Source: Thermoflavifilum thermophilum
GTDB lineage: Bacteria > Bacteroidota > Bacteroidia > Chitinophagales > Chitinophagaceae
NCBI RefSeq assembly: GCF_900116565.1
Contig: NZ_FPCJ01000001.1
Coordinates: 558,001-622,000 of the forward strand
Length of the DNA: 64,000 bases
Reading direction: 5' to 3'
A program made the translations under genes and the position numbers. Position 1 is the stretch's first letter. Each line of letters starts with the position of its first letter. Below, in pieces: positions 16,500-26,294 of the stretch. Below the pieces are notes generated by a model. That model was not told the origin of the DNA and did not search any database. It saw only the letters and a program-made list of their open reading frames with translations.

Positions 16500-18647
16500 C
16501 TATTCCACGCTTACCTTACCCTTGGCTTTGGCAATCACTTCTTCAGCTATGTTTGCGGGTGCCGGTGCATAATGGCTGAATTCCATGGTGGAAGTTGCGC
16601 GGCCTGAAGTAAGTGAACGAAGCTGGGTAACATAGCCAAACATTTCACTGAGAGGAACTTTAGCCTTAATAACCTGGGCATTGTTGCGGCTATCCATGCC
16701 TTCGAGAATACCTCTGCGCCGGTTTAGATCGCCTGTTACATCACCCATGTATTGATCGGGTGTGATCACTTCCACTTTCATAATAGGCTCCAGCAGAATA
16801 GGCTTGGCTTTTTTGCCGGCTTCACGGAAACCGCTGCGGGCGCAGAGTTCAAACGACATGGAGTCAGAGTCCACTTCGTGGTAGCTACCATCATATACCC
16901 TTACTTTCATGTTATCTACCGGATAACCTGCCAGTACACCGGTTTCCATGGCCGATTCAAATCCTTTTTGAATAGCCGGGATGTATTCTTTCGGAATAGC
17001 ACCACCAAAGATATCATTGACAAACTGGAAATGCTGGCCGGGATTGTTTTTCAGCCATTCTTCATCAGCAGGACCCAGTTCAAAAACGATATCTGCATAT
17101 TTTCCGCGTCCACCGGTTTGTTTCTTCAGAATTTCTCGGTGCTGCACAGTGGTTGTAAATGCTTCCTTGTAAGCCACCTGTGGTGCACCCTGGTTGACCT
17201 CAACCTTAAATTCCCGGCGCATGCGATCCAGGATAATTTCCAGATGCAATTCACCCATACCCTGGAGAATGGTTTGACCGGTTTCTTCATCGGTTTTGAC
17301 ACGCAGGGTAGGATCTTCTTCCATGAGTTTGGCAAGGGCCATACTCATTTTATCCACATCGGCCTGTGCCTTGGGCTCGATAGCCACAGCAATCACAGGT
17401 TCGGGGATAAACATGCTTTCCAGCACAATGGGATGGTTAGGATCGCTCAGCGTATCGCCTGTTTTGATATCCTTGAAGCCCACAGCTGCGCCGATATCGC
17501 CAGCTTCAATAAAATCGATGGGATTTTGTTTATTGGCAAACATCTGCAGGATGCGGCTGATGCGTTCATTGCGGCCGGTACGATTGTTCAGCACATAAGA
17601 GCCGGCATCCAGATGACCGGAATAGCAACGGAAATAAGCCAGGCGACCTACAAAAGGATCGGTCATGATTTTGAAAGCCAGTGCAGCAAAGGGCTCTTTA
17701 GGATCCGTTTTGCGAGTTACCTCTTCACCGGTTCTTGGATCCACGCCTTTTACAGCTGCAATGTCAATAGGACTGGGCAAATATCTCACCACTGCGTCCA
17801 ACAGGGTCTGCACACCTTTGTTTTTGAATGCGCTACCGCAAAGCATGGGCACAATGCTCATATCAATGGTGGCTTTGCGAAGCACCGCATAGATTTCATC
17901 GTTGGTGATGGAATGCGGATCTTCAAAATACTTTTCCATCAGTTTTTCATCATATTCAGCCACTGTTTCGATAAGATGATTGCGCCATTCCTCGACTTCC
18001 TCTTTCATATCATCCGGAATGGGCACTTCCTGATAGGTCATGCCCAGCGTGGCCTCATCCCAGATGATACCCTTCATTTCCACCAGATCCACAACGCCCT
18101 TGAAATGATCCTCGGCGCCGATAGGCAATTGCAGGGGGACAGACTTGGCGCCCAGCATTTCACGTACCTGACGTACCACATTCAGAAAATCGGCCCCTGC
18201 GCGATCCATTTTATTTACAAAACCAATACGGGGCACATGATAGCGGTTAGCCTGGCGCCACACGGTTTCACTTTGCGGTTCCACACCATCAACAGCCGAA
18301 AACAAAGCCACCAGCCCATCGAGTACCCGCATGGAACGCTCAACCTCCACGGTAAAGTCCACGTGACCAGGAGTATCAATGATATTGAATTTGTATTGCT
18401 TGGTTTCCGGAATGGCCTGACCCTGAACGGTAGGAAATTTCCAGTAACAGGTTACCGATGCGGAAGTAATGGTAATGCCCCGCTCTTTTTCCTGTTCCAT
18501 CCAGTCGGTAATGGCTGCCCCTTCATGCACTTCACCAATTTTGTGGGTCATGCCGGTATAATAAAGTATGCGTTCTGTGGTAGTTGTTTTGCCGGCATCA
18601 ATGTGGGCAGCAATTCCGAAGTTTCGTTGAAAAGCTAAATCTGCCAT
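16500..18647 (-). CDS. fusA: Translation elongation factor G
   Basis: 715 residues, normal length. GTPase motifs: G1 [12 protein letters not shown] (about 15-26), DTPGHVDF, and NKMD. Domains II-V follow, with [20 protein letters not shown] and the C-terminal [20 protein letters not shown]. It catalyses ribosomal translocation. Third gene of the str operon, 63 bp after rpsG. In related genomes rpsJ follows; here a terminator and the nos cluster follow. A 628-residue open frame antisense to it (16752-18638) has no recognisable protein character. Confidence 0.98.
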   Translation of the reverse strand: MADLAFQRNFGIAAHIDAGKTTTTERILYYTGMTHKIGEVHEGAAITDWMEQEKERGITITSASVTCYWKFPTVQGQAIPETKQYKFNIIDTPGHVDFTVEVERSMRVLDGLVALFSAVDGVEPQSETVWRQANRYHVPRIGFVNKMDRAGADFLNVVRQVREMLGAKSVPLQLPIGAEDHFKGVVDLVEMKGIIWDEATLGMTYQEVPIPDDMKEEVEEWRNHLIETVAEYDEKLMEKYFEDPHSITNDEIYAVLRKATIDMSIVPMLCGSAFKNKGVQTLLDAVVRYLPSPIDIAAVKGVDPRTGEEVTRKTDPKEPFAALAFKIMTDPFVGRLAYFRCYSGHLDAGSYVLNNRTGRNERISRILQMFANKQNPIDFIEAGDIGAAVGFKDIKTGDTLSDPNHPIVLESMFIPEPVIAVAIEPKAQADVDKMSMALAKLMEEDPTLRVKTDEETGQTILQGMGELHLEIILDRMRREFKVEVNQGAPQVAYKEAFTTTVQHREILKKQTGGRGKYADIVFELGPADEEWLKNNPGQHFQFVNDIFGGAIPKEYIPAIQKGFESAMETGVLAGYPVDNMKVRVYDGSYHEVDSDSMSFELCARSGFREAGKKAKPILLEPIMKVEVITPDQYMGDVTGDLNRRRGILEGMDSRNNAQVIKAKVPLSEMFGYVTQLRSLTSGRATSTMEFSHYAPAPANIAEEVIAKAKGKVSVE

Positions 18648-18710
18648 AAGTGATGAACTATAAAATATGATAAATGATAGCTGAAGCTGTTAAATACACG
18701 CCTACACTTT

Positions 18711-19178
18711 TTAAATTCGGAAATGGGAGAAGGCTTTATTGGCTTCTGCCATGCGATGGGTATCTTCCTTTTTCTTGAAAGCCCCTCCTTCGCCCTTGCT
18801 GGCTGCTATGATTTCGGCAGCAAGTTTTTCAGCCATGCTTTTCCCGTGGCGCTCCTTCGCATAGCTGATGAGCCATTTCATGCTCAGCGAAATCTTGCGA
18901 TCGGGCCTGACTTCCGTAGGAATCTGGAAAGTAGCCCCCCCAATCCTGCGGCTTCTCACCTCGATGGCTGGCATCACATTGCTCAGGGCGCGTTTCCATA
19001 CTTCGTACCCATCTTCTCCGGTTTGCTGGGTAACCAGGTCAATAGCCTGGTAAAAGATTTTGGAAGCCAGGCTTTTCTTGCCCCGGCGCAGAATATTGTT
19101 GATAAACCGGGTAACCATTTCGTCCTGAAACCGGGGATCAGGCTGCAAGGGACGCTTTTTAGCAGCTTGCTTTCTCAT
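18711..19178 (-). CDS. rpsG: 30S ribosomal protein S7
   Basis: 155 residues. MRKQAAKKRPLQPDPRFQDE, then VTRFINNILRRGKKSLA and GGATFQIPTEVRPDRKISLS, all diagnostic of S7, which nucleates assembly of the 30S head and contacts E-site tRNA. 31 bp after rpsL. Confidence 0.98.
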   Translation of the reverse strand: MRKQAAKKRPLQPDPRFQDEMVTRFINNILRRGKKSLASKIFYQAIDLVTQQTGEDGYEVWKRALSNVMPAIEVRSRRIGGATFQIPTEVRPDRKISLSMKWLISYAKERHGKSMAEKLAAEIIAASKGEGGAFKKKEDTHRMAEANKAFSHFRI

Positions 19179-19209
19179 GGATTGAAGTTTCTATGATGTT
19201 AAATTTGAA

Positions 19210-19590
19210 TTATTTTTTAGCCTTTTCCTTTTTGGTACCATATTTCGAACGGCCTTTCTTCCGGTCTTTCACGCCGGCCGTATCCAGGGCTCCCCGTACG
19301 ATATGATAACGCACACCAGGAAGATCCTTCACACGTCCTCCTCTCACCAGCACGATGGAGTGCTCCTGCAAATTGTGCCCTTCACCAGGGATATAGGCAA
19401 TGACTTCTACCTTATTGGTGAGCCTCACTTTTGCTACCTTGCGCAGAGCAGAGTTCGGCTTTTTGGGTGTGGTCGTGTATACACGGGTACATACGCCCCT
19501 GCGTTGCGGACAACCATCCAGCGCTCTGGATTTGGATTTGGCACGAACAATTTCCCTGCCTTTTCTTACAAGTTGCTGTATCGTTGGCAT
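19210..19590 (-). CDS. rpsL: 30S ribosomal protein S12
   Basis: 126 residues. [37 protein letters not shown] and [20 protein letters not shown] are the universal S12 blocks. The lysines in KKPNSA and RVKDLPG, where streptomycin-resistance changes arise in other bacteria, are wild type. The tail ([20 protein letters not shown]) is basic. First gene of the str operon, behind a consensus promoter. Confidence 0.98.
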   Translation of the reverse strand: MPTIQQLVRKGREIVRAKSKSRALDGCPQRRGVCTRVYTTTPKKPNSALRKVAKVRLTNKVEVIAYIPGEGHNLQEHSIVLVRGGRVKDLPGVRYHIVRGALDTAGVKDRKKGRSKYGTKKEKAKK

Positions 19591-19635
19591 GTTCAGAGTT
19601 TAAGGTTGCTTCGTCTGAAATATTTTTTGGGATGG

Positions 19636-19667
19636 CAAAGGTATGATTATCTTCCAAAATAAACAAA
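19636..19667 (-). promoter_or_regulatory. Promoter of the str operon (rpsL)
   Basis: Minus strand TTTG (19667-19664), 20-nt spacer, TACCTTTG (19643-19636): an exact Bacteroidota housekeeping promoter. It continues GCCATCCCAAA, matching the rpsJ promoter apart from one base. The -33 element overlaps the T-run of the ilvE terminator. Predicted start about 42 nt before the rpsL ATG. Confidence 0.85.
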
Positions 19668-19684
19668 ACCCGGATGCAGCCGGG
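19657..19684 (-). terminator. Terminator downstream of an upstream minus-strand unit, abutting the rpsL promoter
   Basis: CCCGG (19669-19673) pairs with CCGGG (19680-19684) around a 6-nt loop, followed on the minus strand by TTTTGTTTATTTT. It lies 69 bp downstream of the ilvE stop and probably ends the ilvE transcript. The T-rich tail doubles as the -33 region of the rpsL promoter. Confidence 0.7.
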
Positions 19685-19753
19685 CTGCCCACGTGAAGAT
19701 ATTTACCATTCGGAACGGGAGGAATACGAAAGGAAATCCGTTCAATCCGGCAT

Positions 19754-20827
19754 TCAGACCCTCACATTCCAGCCGTAGCGGTCGGGTAATTTACCCACTT
19801 TAATGTCGTTGAGTTTCTGCAGAATAGCAGGTGAAATTTTCCATTGGGAAATATCAAACACAATATGATGATCGCGGTAGGTAAGCTCGCTCACATAGCT
19901 GATGCTGGCAGCCGTACCGGTGCCGAATATTTCTTTCAGCTGGCCTTCCTGGTGAGCGCGAATCACTTCATCAATGCTGATGGGTCGTTCCTCTACCTGA
20001 ATACCTTCGTCATGCAGCAGGGTAATCACGCTGCTGCGGGTAACGCCCGCCAGAATGGTGCCTTCCGTCAGATCAGGTGTAATGGCCGTATCGCCAATCA
20101 CCACAAATACATTCATGGTACCGCATTCCTGCAAATAGCGGTGATGAATGCCATCTGTCCATAGAATCTGATCATAGCCCATTTCCTGCACTTCCCGTGT
20201 GGGCTTCAGGGATGCTGCGTAATTACCGGCTGTCTTGGCAAAACCGGTACCACCTGGAAAAGCCCGTACATACTTATCCTGCACATACAACTTCACGGGC
20301 TTGTTGTAATAAGCACCTGCAGGCGAAGTAATAATCATGAAACGATACCGAAGGGAAGAACGCACACCAATATATTCATCCATGGCAATCATAAAGGGAC
20401 GAATGTACAAGGAACTATCGGGCTGCCCGGGAACCCACGCCCGATCCAGATCCACCAGCTTTTTCATCCCTTCAATAAAAATTTCCTCCGGCACGGCAGG
20501 CATATCCATCCGATCGGCCGAAAGATTGAAACGTTTGAAATTGTCATAGGGCCTGAAAATAACCACATCTCCCTGTTGAGTGCGATAAGCTTTCAGCCCT
20601 TCAAAAATGGCCTGTCCATAATGCAGTGTGGAATTGGATGGGCTGATGGATATCGGCTGAAAAGGAATGATTTCAGGCTGCTGCCATTGGCCGTTCACAT
20701 AATCTGCAACCAGCATATGGTCCGAGAAAACCTTACCGAATCCAAGTTTGGTAAAATCCACTTCCTTCACACGGCTCCTCGTTACAGGCGTCACTTTGAT
20801 TTCATGCAGTATTGAAGTTGATTCCAT
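19754..20827 (-). CDS. ilvE: Branched-chain amino acid aminotransferase
   Basis: 357 residues, the long (fold-type IV) BCAT form. Transfers the amino group between Leu/Ile/Val and 2-oxoglutarate using PLP. Seen: HYGQAIFEGLKAYR (residues 69-82), the Schiff-base Lys198 in GGTGFAKTAGNYAAS, YLQECGTMNVF, and TEGTILAGVTRSSVI that binds the cofactor phosphate. Monocistronic, transcribed leftward and apparently ended by the hairpin at 19669-19684; divergent from the gene at 20911. Confidence 0.95.
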   Translation of the reverse strand: MESTSILHEIKVTPVTRSRVKEVDFTKLGFGKVFSDHMLVADYVNGQWQQPEIIPFQPISISPSNSTLHYGQAIFEGLKAYRTQQGDVVIFRPYDNFKRFNLSADRMDMPAVPEEIFIEGMKKLVDLDRAWVPGQPDSSLYIRPFMIAMDEYIGVRSSLRYRFMIITSPAGAYYNKPVKLYVQDKYVRAFPGGTGFAKTAGNYAASLKPTREVQEMGYDQILWTDGIHHRYLQECGTMNVFVVIGDTAITPDLTEGTILAGVTRSSVITLLHDEGIQVEERPISIDEVIRAHQEGQLKEIFGTGTAASISYVSELTYRDHHIVFDISQWKISPAILQKLNDIKVGKLPDRYGWNVRV

Positions 20828-20910
20828 GTTAAATTTTGATTTAATTGTAGATTGTTTTTTATGACCTTTGCAATTTAGGATTTTTTCACCGAACCGAATG
20901 AAAGGGGTTG

Positions 20911-21372
20911 ATGTCTTATCCTATGGATGCATATTTTCTGGCTCAGCTTTTTCCACATCCATTATTTATCGCAGATCCGGAATCTTCGGTGGTTACGGAT
21001 ATGCGTTCCGGGAAAACAGTGGTGCTCATACAAGCCATCGAACAAATTCCTCCGCTGCAAAAATTGTTGCACGATATCCTTCAATCATGTAAACTTGATC
21101 CCAGTCAGGATGCTATTGTACTGGCACAAGATTCCGGAATAACTCCCAGTTGGAAACGCATCCAACAAGAGTGGAATCCTGCTGTGGTGCTGTCATTTGG
21201 GGTCATATTCGCCGATATACCACAAGCTGATTTGCCACTATACCATCCCATCATATTCGATCAAACACCTTTGCTGCATGCCGATACTCTTGCTTTGCTG
21301 CATGAAGATAAGTCGCGTAAAAAATTGCTCTGGCAGGCGCTTAAGCACATTTTCTTCCAAAACAACCCATGA
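20911..21372 (+). CDS. Conserved-looking protein of unknown function upstream of rdgB
   Basis: 153 residues from the ATG at 20911 (MSYPMDAYFLAQLFPHPLFI); a TTG one codon earlier is less likely and an ATG at 20923 is a further option. No signal peptide, membrane span or motif I recognise. The middle is acidic to neutral, and the C-terminus (DKSRKKLLWQALKHIFF) is basic and amphipathic. It lies 6 bp before rdgB and is probably co-transcribed. Function unknown. Confidence 0.75.
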   Translation: MSYPMDAYFLAQLFPHPLFIADPESSVVTDMRSGKTVVLIQAIEQIPPLQKLLHDILQSCKLDPSQDAIVLAQDSGITPSWKRIQQEWNPAVVLSFGVIFADIPQADLPLYHPIIFDQTPLLHADTLALLHEDKSRKKLLWQALKHIFFQNNP

Positions 21373-21378
21373 AACAAT

Positions 21379-21978
21379 ATGCCTGTGCTGATATTTGCTA
21401 CGCACAACCCACATAAATTGCAGGAAGTTCAATCCCTGTTGCCGGCATCCATCCGGCTGCTGAGTTTACAAGATGTAGGTTACAAGCAAGCCATACCTGA
21501 GCCCTACGATAGCCTGGAAGAAAATTCCAGGATAAAGGCCATCACCATCTACGAAGCCTTGCAACACGATTGCTTTGCCGAAGACAGCGGACTGGAGGTA
21601 GAAGCGTTGAATGGCGCACCTGGTGCCCGATCATCCAGATTTGCAGGCGAACATGCTACTGATGCCGAAAACATAACTTTGCTTCTTTCCCGTATGGAAG
21701 GAACCAGCCGACGGAAAGCACGATTTCGCACCGTGATTACCCTGATCTGGAAGGGAAAACTCCATCAGGTGGCAGGAACCTGCGAAGGGACCATTGTCAC
21801 TACTCCCCGAGGTAAAAATGGTTTTGGTTATGATCCGGTGTTTATTCCGGAAGGCAGCCAGAAAACTTTTGCAGAGATGAGTCTTGAAGAAAAAAATCAA
21901 TACAGCCATCGGGCAAAAGCCATCCGTGCTTTTTGTGATCTTGTTCACCAGCTTGCTGCTGAATCCAATACAAAATGA
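21379..21978 (+). CDS. rdgB: dITP/XTP pyrophosphatase (RdgB/HAM1 family)
   Basis: 199 residues. Hydrolyses non-canonical purine NTPs (dITP, XTP) to monophosphates, keeping them out of DNA and RNA. Seen: FATHNPHKLQEVQSL at the N-terminus, CFAEDSGLEVEALNGAPGAR holding the metal-binding and catalytic acids, TPRGKNGFGYDPVFIPEG, and a C-terminal QYSHRAKAIRAF with the conserved Ser-His-Arg. Overlaps the next gene by 4 bp. Confidence 0.96.
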   Translation: MPVLIFATHNPHKLQEVQSLLPASIRLLSLQDVGYKQAIPEPYDSLEENSRIKAITIYEALQHDCFAEDSGLEVEALNGAPGARSSRFAGEHATDAENITLLLSRMEGTSRRKARFRTVITLIWKGKLHQVAGTCEGTIVTTPRGKNGFGYDPVFIPEGSQKTFAEMSLEEKNQYSHRAKAIRAFCDLVHQLAAESNTK

Positions 21979-22445
21979 GCAGAGTTAAACTACATATCCC
22001 GGCAGATTTGCCATTCTACACACAAATTCCGGTACGCATCGAGGATATCAATTACGGCGGCCATCTGGGGCATGATGCATTGGTAAGCATTTTACAGGAA
22101 GCTCGACTTCATTTCCTTCAAAAATTAGATTGCAGCGAATTGGATGCTTGTGGCACTGGATTGATTATGGGATATCTGTCTGTGGTGTATCTGCAGGAAG
22201 GACATTACGGTGATCAGTTGCGAATCGGCATAGGCGTCAGCGAAATACAGCGATCAACTGTAGAATTATGCTATGCGGTTTCTGTGACCCGCTCCGGGAA
22301 TCATGTACCGCTTGCAGAAGCCATCACAGGACTGGTGTGTTTTGATTATGCAAGGCGTAAAGTGCAGGCTGTGCCATCAACCCTTCGGAATAGACTACAG
22401 CCCTATCTGATCGCGGGAAATCAATCCAAGCTAGATTTTTCTTAG
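21975..22445 (+). CDS. Acyl-CoA thioesterase, hot-dog fold
   Basis: 156 residues. VRIEDINYGGHLGHDALVSI near residues 20-40 is the hallmark of the 4-hydroxybenzoyl-CoA thioesterase-like family (Asp, Gly-His and Asp positions), followed by LQEARLHFLQKL. It should hydrolyse an acyl-CoA thioester in the cytoplasm; the substrate cannot be told. The ATG overlaps the rdgB stop (ATGA), so it is translationally coupled. Confidence 0.85.
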   Translation: MSRVKLHIPADLPFYTQIPVRIEDINYGGHLGHDALVSILQEARLHFLQKLDCSELDACGTGLIMGYLSVVYLQEGHYGDQLRIGIGVSEIQRSTVELCYAVSVTRSGNHVPLAEAITGLVCFDYARRKVQAVPSTLRNRLQPYLIAGNQSKLDFS

Positions 22446-22455
22446 CAAAATGGGA

Positions 22456-22686
22456 TTAGCTGGGATCTCCCTGCTGCAAGGCATATTCAATCTGTACCAG
22501 TTCTTCTTCCAGCACGCACAATTCTGTTAAAATATAATCGCGGAGCGGGTCGTGGGCATGGGCTTGAAGGACTAATTTCAATCGGCTGATTTCTGAGGCT
22601 AACTTCTGTTGTTCGGCAATCAAGGCACGTTTACCCAACAAATCTAAGGGGCGTGACTGACCCACCTGTGGCTTGTTTGGTTCCAT
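22456..22686 (-). CDS. Small predicted coiled-coil protein
   Basis: 76 residues if it starts at the ATG at 22686 (MEPNKPQVGQSRPLDLLGKR); the frame is open 21 codons further upstream, but that part looks non-coding. Leu/Glu-rich heptads (LASEISRLKLVLQ, LTELCVLEEELVQIEYALQQ) predict a two-helix coiled coil. It lies 65 bp after the glycosyltransferase stop on the same strand. No family recognised. Confidence 0.6.
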   Translation of the reverse strand: MEPNKPQVGQSRPLDLLGKRALIAEQQKLASEISRLKLVLQAHAHDPLRDYILTELCVLEEELVQIEYALQQGDPS

Positions 22687-22751
22687 AGGAAACAGCTTTA
22701 TGGTTAACTTATCACAGTAAAGGTATAATTTTTTTATCGGAAAAAACAAGC

Positions 22752-23939
22752 TTATTCATAACAGGCATATATGTGCCTGAAATGCTCCACAATAGCAGGG
22801 AATCCATAATGCAGGCTCGCTTCATAGGATATGGTTTCCCGATTAAAATCTTCCAACCTGTTGGCTATCTCCAGCATAGCCCGGGATAAGGCCTGCGTAT
22901 CTTCAGGTGCTATCAGCCATCCGTTCCGGTTATTGATCAGTTCGGGAATACCACCTACCCGGGGAGCAATTACCGGCAGACCGCAACATAAAGCTTCAAG
23001 AATAACACAGGGTTGATTTTCATAACTGCTATACAAGACAAACACATCGGCCTGCTGCAGATGCACAGCCACTTCTGAAGACGTCAGCCAGCCGGTCATG
23101 TAAATGCGATCAGAAAAGACACTTGTGAGCATTCTTTTTTTGACATCATCCCTGATAGGTCCCACCAAATACAACTGCCATCCCGGCAACTGTTGGGCTA
23201 TCTGTTCAAAAGCAGCTATAATGGCTTCAGGACGCTTGTGTGGCCGCAAATCAGATACATGGATGAATTTGCGCATCGACATAGCAGATGGGTGTGCATC
23301 GGGCGTCATTTTGCGCTGATAGCTAAACAACGAGGTATCGACTGCATTTGGCAACACATAGATGGGTTTGCTGCCGGCAACAGACTGAAGCTTCCGGCCC
23401 AGATCTTCTGAAACAGGCAACCATAGCTTGGCGCCACGCAAAATGAGTTTAACCAGCACACGTTTCCATAAATGATCTTTCCAGTATGATCGGGGCGATG
23501 CAGGCTGAAAATAACTGGCATGTTCGGATAAAAAATATTCCTGCCCGGATAACCATTTCAAGCATAAGGCCATAAGTCCTGCTTTCCAGCACACATGTAC
23601 ATGTATGAAATCAAAAGGGCCATGCATTGCCTGAATCTTTCGATAAGAATGAATAAAGGCCTGTACATATTTCCAGAAATGAAACAATTTTCTCAGCCAG
23701 CCAATGCGGCATGCAGATGGCACATCATACCAGCGATATACCACAAGATGAGGCGCATGTCTTTCATCTTTTTCCAAGCAAGCCTGAGTAGCCCGAGGAT
23801 CCCATGCCAGATGCAACACAATGATATTGGCAACCTCACTGGCAGCACGTGCATGCCGTTCAATAAAATCACCATTTGTGTGCTGTATGCGGTCAGGATA
23901 CCAACTTACCAGCCAAAGTATATGCTTGCGATCGGGCAT
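22752..23939 (-). CDS. Glycosyltransferase family 4
   Basis: 395 residues, GT-B fold. N-terminal HILWLVSWYPDRIQHTNGDF acceptor domain and C-terminal nucleotide-sugar domain with SDLRPHKRPEAI and the E-x7-E motif in SSYENQPCVILEALCCGLPV, followed by GGIPELI. Retaining transferase acting at the inner face of the membrane in glycan synthesis; donor and acceptor unknown. It starts 2 bp after the flippase stop, so the two form an operon for a surface polysaccharide or glycolipid. Confidence 0.92.
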   Translation of the reverse strand: MPDRKHILWLVSWYPDRIQHTNGDFIERHARAASEVANIIVLHLAWDPRATQACLEKDERHAPHLVVYRWYDVPSACRIGWLRKLFHFWKYVQAFIHSYRKIQAMHGPFDFIHVHVCWKAGLMALCLKWLSGQEYFLSEHASYFQPASPRSYWKDHLWKRVLVKLILRGAKLWLPVSEDLGRKLQSVAGSKPIYVLPNAVDTSLFSYQRKMTPDAHPSAMSMRKFIHVSDLRPHKRPEAIIAAFEQIAQQLPGWQLYLVGPIRDDVKKRMLTSVFSDRIYMTGWLTSSEVAVHLQQADVFVLYSSYENQPCVILEALCCGLPVIAPRVGGIPELINNRNGWLIAPEDTQALSRAMLEIANRLEDFNRETISYEASLHYGFPAIVEHFRHIYACYE

Positions 23940-23941
23940 GT

Positions 23942-25231
23942 TTAACGCAGTAAATATTGAAACAACCGCCTTACTTCGCCGGGATGTCCCCTAAACAAGG
24001 TTCGCCATGACAAGTGATGCATCCTCAAAAATAACATGCAAGCACACACACCGCTGATACCATATCCCAATGATGAGGCCCAGGCTGCACCCGTGATACC
24101 ATTTTTCGGAATCCACCATAAATCACACAACAGAATAACAATACAGCATAAAGCAGCATTAACAAGATTGAATTGCAATTTATTGCGCGCAGCAAAGTAG
24201 GCAGCCAGCAAGATATTCAACACAAACAAACTCGCACCCGGCAACAAAATCCATAATGGTATCACGGAATCCTGAAAGGCTTTACCCCAAAACCTCGTAA
24301 TCAGATAATGGCCTGATAAAAACAGCAAGCCATCTGCAACCACAAAACATCCTATTACAATCCGAAGCAGTGTTTGAAATTGCGCTAACCAGGATGGATC
24401 CTCTGTCCTGTCAGCATAAGCAAATACCACTGTTGCCAGGGAGGAAGGAACCATCCATAGGGTCTGGATGATTTTTTCTGCAAGTGCATACACACCCAAC
24501 TGATTTTTATCGAGAAATGCTGCAACCATCCAGATATCCATCCGATAAGCCAGATATTGAAACAAATTGGCCCAGAATACAAGCTGACCAAATCGAAGCC
24601 ATTCTTTTTGAAACACAGAAACAGGTATCAGAGTAAAATGCAGATCCGTGCGATAGGAATACAGATATTTGCCCACAAGCCCTACACCACTGCTGATACT
24701 CATTCCCACATAAAATTTCAGTAACGCAGTTTCTGAAAGATGTTTTCCCAACAGATACATCACACCTAACAGCAAAAAGGCACATACATAAATCAGAATC
24801 AACACCTCATACACCACCCGAAAGCGTTTTTCCCCATTCCACAATGCCACGCCATAATTATTCAACAGCAAGGTAACAGCATACACCAAGCCCCATGAAT
24901 TGGTAAATCCGAAATAGGAATATCCGGTGAAGTATTGAAACAGCAAGCTAAACACACAGATGATCAGCGCCTGCATCCAAAACAAGCTATACAGATAACG
25001 CATACGCGATGCCCTGGTTTGTCGTTGCCTGGCAATATCATATACCAGAGCAGCATCCATTCCCTGCCCTACAATCAGCACCAGCAAGGCCGCATTAGTA
25101 GTAAGCAGGGCTAACTGGCCATTGCCATGCGGCCCAAGCAGCCGAATAAACAAAATATTGAAAAGCAATTGCGCGCCCAGAAACAGCATTCTGCCCATGA
25201 GATTGTGCAGGAGATGAGTGTGAAAAGGCAT
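23942..25231 (-). CDS. Wzx-type polysaccharide flippase
   Basis: 429 residues with roughly 12-14 membrane helices. The N-terminus (LLFNILFIRLLGPHGNGQLA) is typical of oligosaccharide flippases of the MOP superfamily, where the first helix ends in the RLLGP-x-G-x-G pattern. It would flip lipid-linked glycan to the periplasm. Paired with the downstream glycosyltransferase. Divergent from the isomerase-like gene at 25280. Confidence 0.88.
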   Translation of the reverse strand: MPFHTHLLHNLMGRMLFLGAQLLFNILFIRLLGPHGNGQLALLTTNAALLVLIVGQGMDAALVYDIARQRQTRASRMRYLYSLFWMQALIICVFSLLFQYFTGYSYFGFTNSWGLVYAVTLLLNNYGVALWNGEKRFRVVYEVLILIYVCAFLLLGVMYLLGKHLSETALLKFYVGMSISSGVGLVGKYLYSYRTDLHFTLIPVSVFQKEWLRFGQLVFWANLFQYLAYRMDIWMVAAFLDKNQLGVYALAEKIIQTLWMVPSSLATVVFAYADRTEDPSWLAQFQTLLRIVIGCFVVADGLLFLSGHYLITRFWGKAFQDSVIPLWILLPGASLFVLNILLAAYFAARNKLQFNLVNAALCCIVILLCDLWWIPKNGITGAAWASSLGYGISGVCACMLFLRMHHLSWRTLFRGHPGEVRRLFQYLLR

Positions 25232-25279
25232 GCTCCCAAAATAAGAAATCCGTATCTTACCTCCTAAAACCTGCCCTTT

Positions 25280-26191
25280 ATGAACCGACGTGATTTTCTG
25301 AAAACCAGCTCCTTAGGGTTGGCCAGCATGGCCTTATGGCCTGAAGCCTTATCTCCAAACTCATTCCCCGGCTGCATTTTAGGCATCCAGCTGTATTCCG
25401 TACGGGATGATATGCAGAAAGATCCTGCTGCCACTCTGCAACAACTGGCCAGAATTGGCTACCGATATGTAGAACATGCCGGATATGCCAATCGCAAATT
25501 TTATGGTTACACGGCTCAGGACTTTAAAAACCTGCTTCATCAATTGGGCCTGCACATGCCCAGCGGCCATGTGGTATTGAAACCGACCGACTGGGATGAA
25601 GCTCGAAAAGATTTTACGGATAACTGGAAATACACCCTTGAAGATGCAGCCGCCGTGGGTCAGCAATTCGTCATCAGCCCCTGGATGGACGAAAGCCTGC
25701 GGACAGACTACGACCGATTTATGCATTTCCTCGATATCATGAACCGCTGCGGAGAATTATGCCATACGTATCATCTGCAGTTTGGCTATCATAATCATGA
25801 TTTTGAATTCAACACCACCCTGCAGGGCAAACGCATGTATGACCTAATCCTGCAGCACACCGATCCCAAACTGGTGGTGCAACAGATTGATATCGGCAAC
25901 ATGTATGGTGCCGGCGGACGCGCCCAGCAAATCTTGAAAGAATACCCCGGGCGCTTTCTGCTGATGCACGTCAAAGATGAAATACGCTCAAGCAAACAGG
26001 GAGAAATGGGCGAGGGTTATGAAAGTTGCATCCTGGGAAAAGGAGTCATTCCGGTACATCAAATCGTGGATGAAGGCCGCACCATAGGCGGTACCCGCTA
26101 TTTCATCGTGGAACAGGAATCCTACCAGGGTCAAACCCCGCTTAGCTGTGCAGCTGCCGATTATGCGGTAATGAAACAATGGGGATATTGA
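25280..26191 (+). CDS. Sugar phosphate isomerase/epimerase-like protein with Tat-type signal
   Basis: 303 residues. The N-terminus MNRRDFLKTSSLGLASMAL is a twin-arginine-type signal (RRDFLK), so the protein is probably periplasmic. The rest is an AP-endonuclease-2-like TIM barrel (GIQLYSVRDDMQKDPAATLQ; FGYHNHDFEF; DIGNMYGAGG; LLMHVKDE) with the His/Glu/Asp metal ligands of this superfamily. Such exported proteins are abundant in Bacteroidota; substrate unknown. Confidence 0.88.
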   Translation: MNRRDFLKTSSLGLASMALWPEALSPNSFPGCILGIQLYSVRDDMQKDPAATLQQLARIGYRYVEHAGYANRKFYGYTAQDFKNLLHQLGLHMPSGHVVLKPTDWDEARKDFTDNWKYTLEDAAAVGQQFVISPWMDESLRTDYDRFMHFLDIMNRCGELCHTYHLQFGYHNHDFEFNTTLQGKRMYDLILQHTDPKLVVQQIDIGNMYGAGGRAQQILKEYPGRFLLMHVKDEIRSSKQGEMGEGYESCILGKGVIPVHQIVDEGRTIGGTRYFIVEQESYQGQTPLSCAAADYAVMKQWGY

Positions 26192-26294
26192 GACCCGATC
26201 ATCAGATGTCATTTCTATGACAGATGAGCTGCTCATTTTTCGCTAAACTTGCAACATATTTGATGAGTTGACTGTTTGAGTGCATTTTATTTAA

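Noticed and set aside
16752-18638. A 628-codon open frame antisense to fusA
   Set aside because: It lies wholly within fusA in the complementary frame, has no recognisable motif, is rich in His/Phe/Cys as expected of reversed codons, and fusA is beyond doubt.
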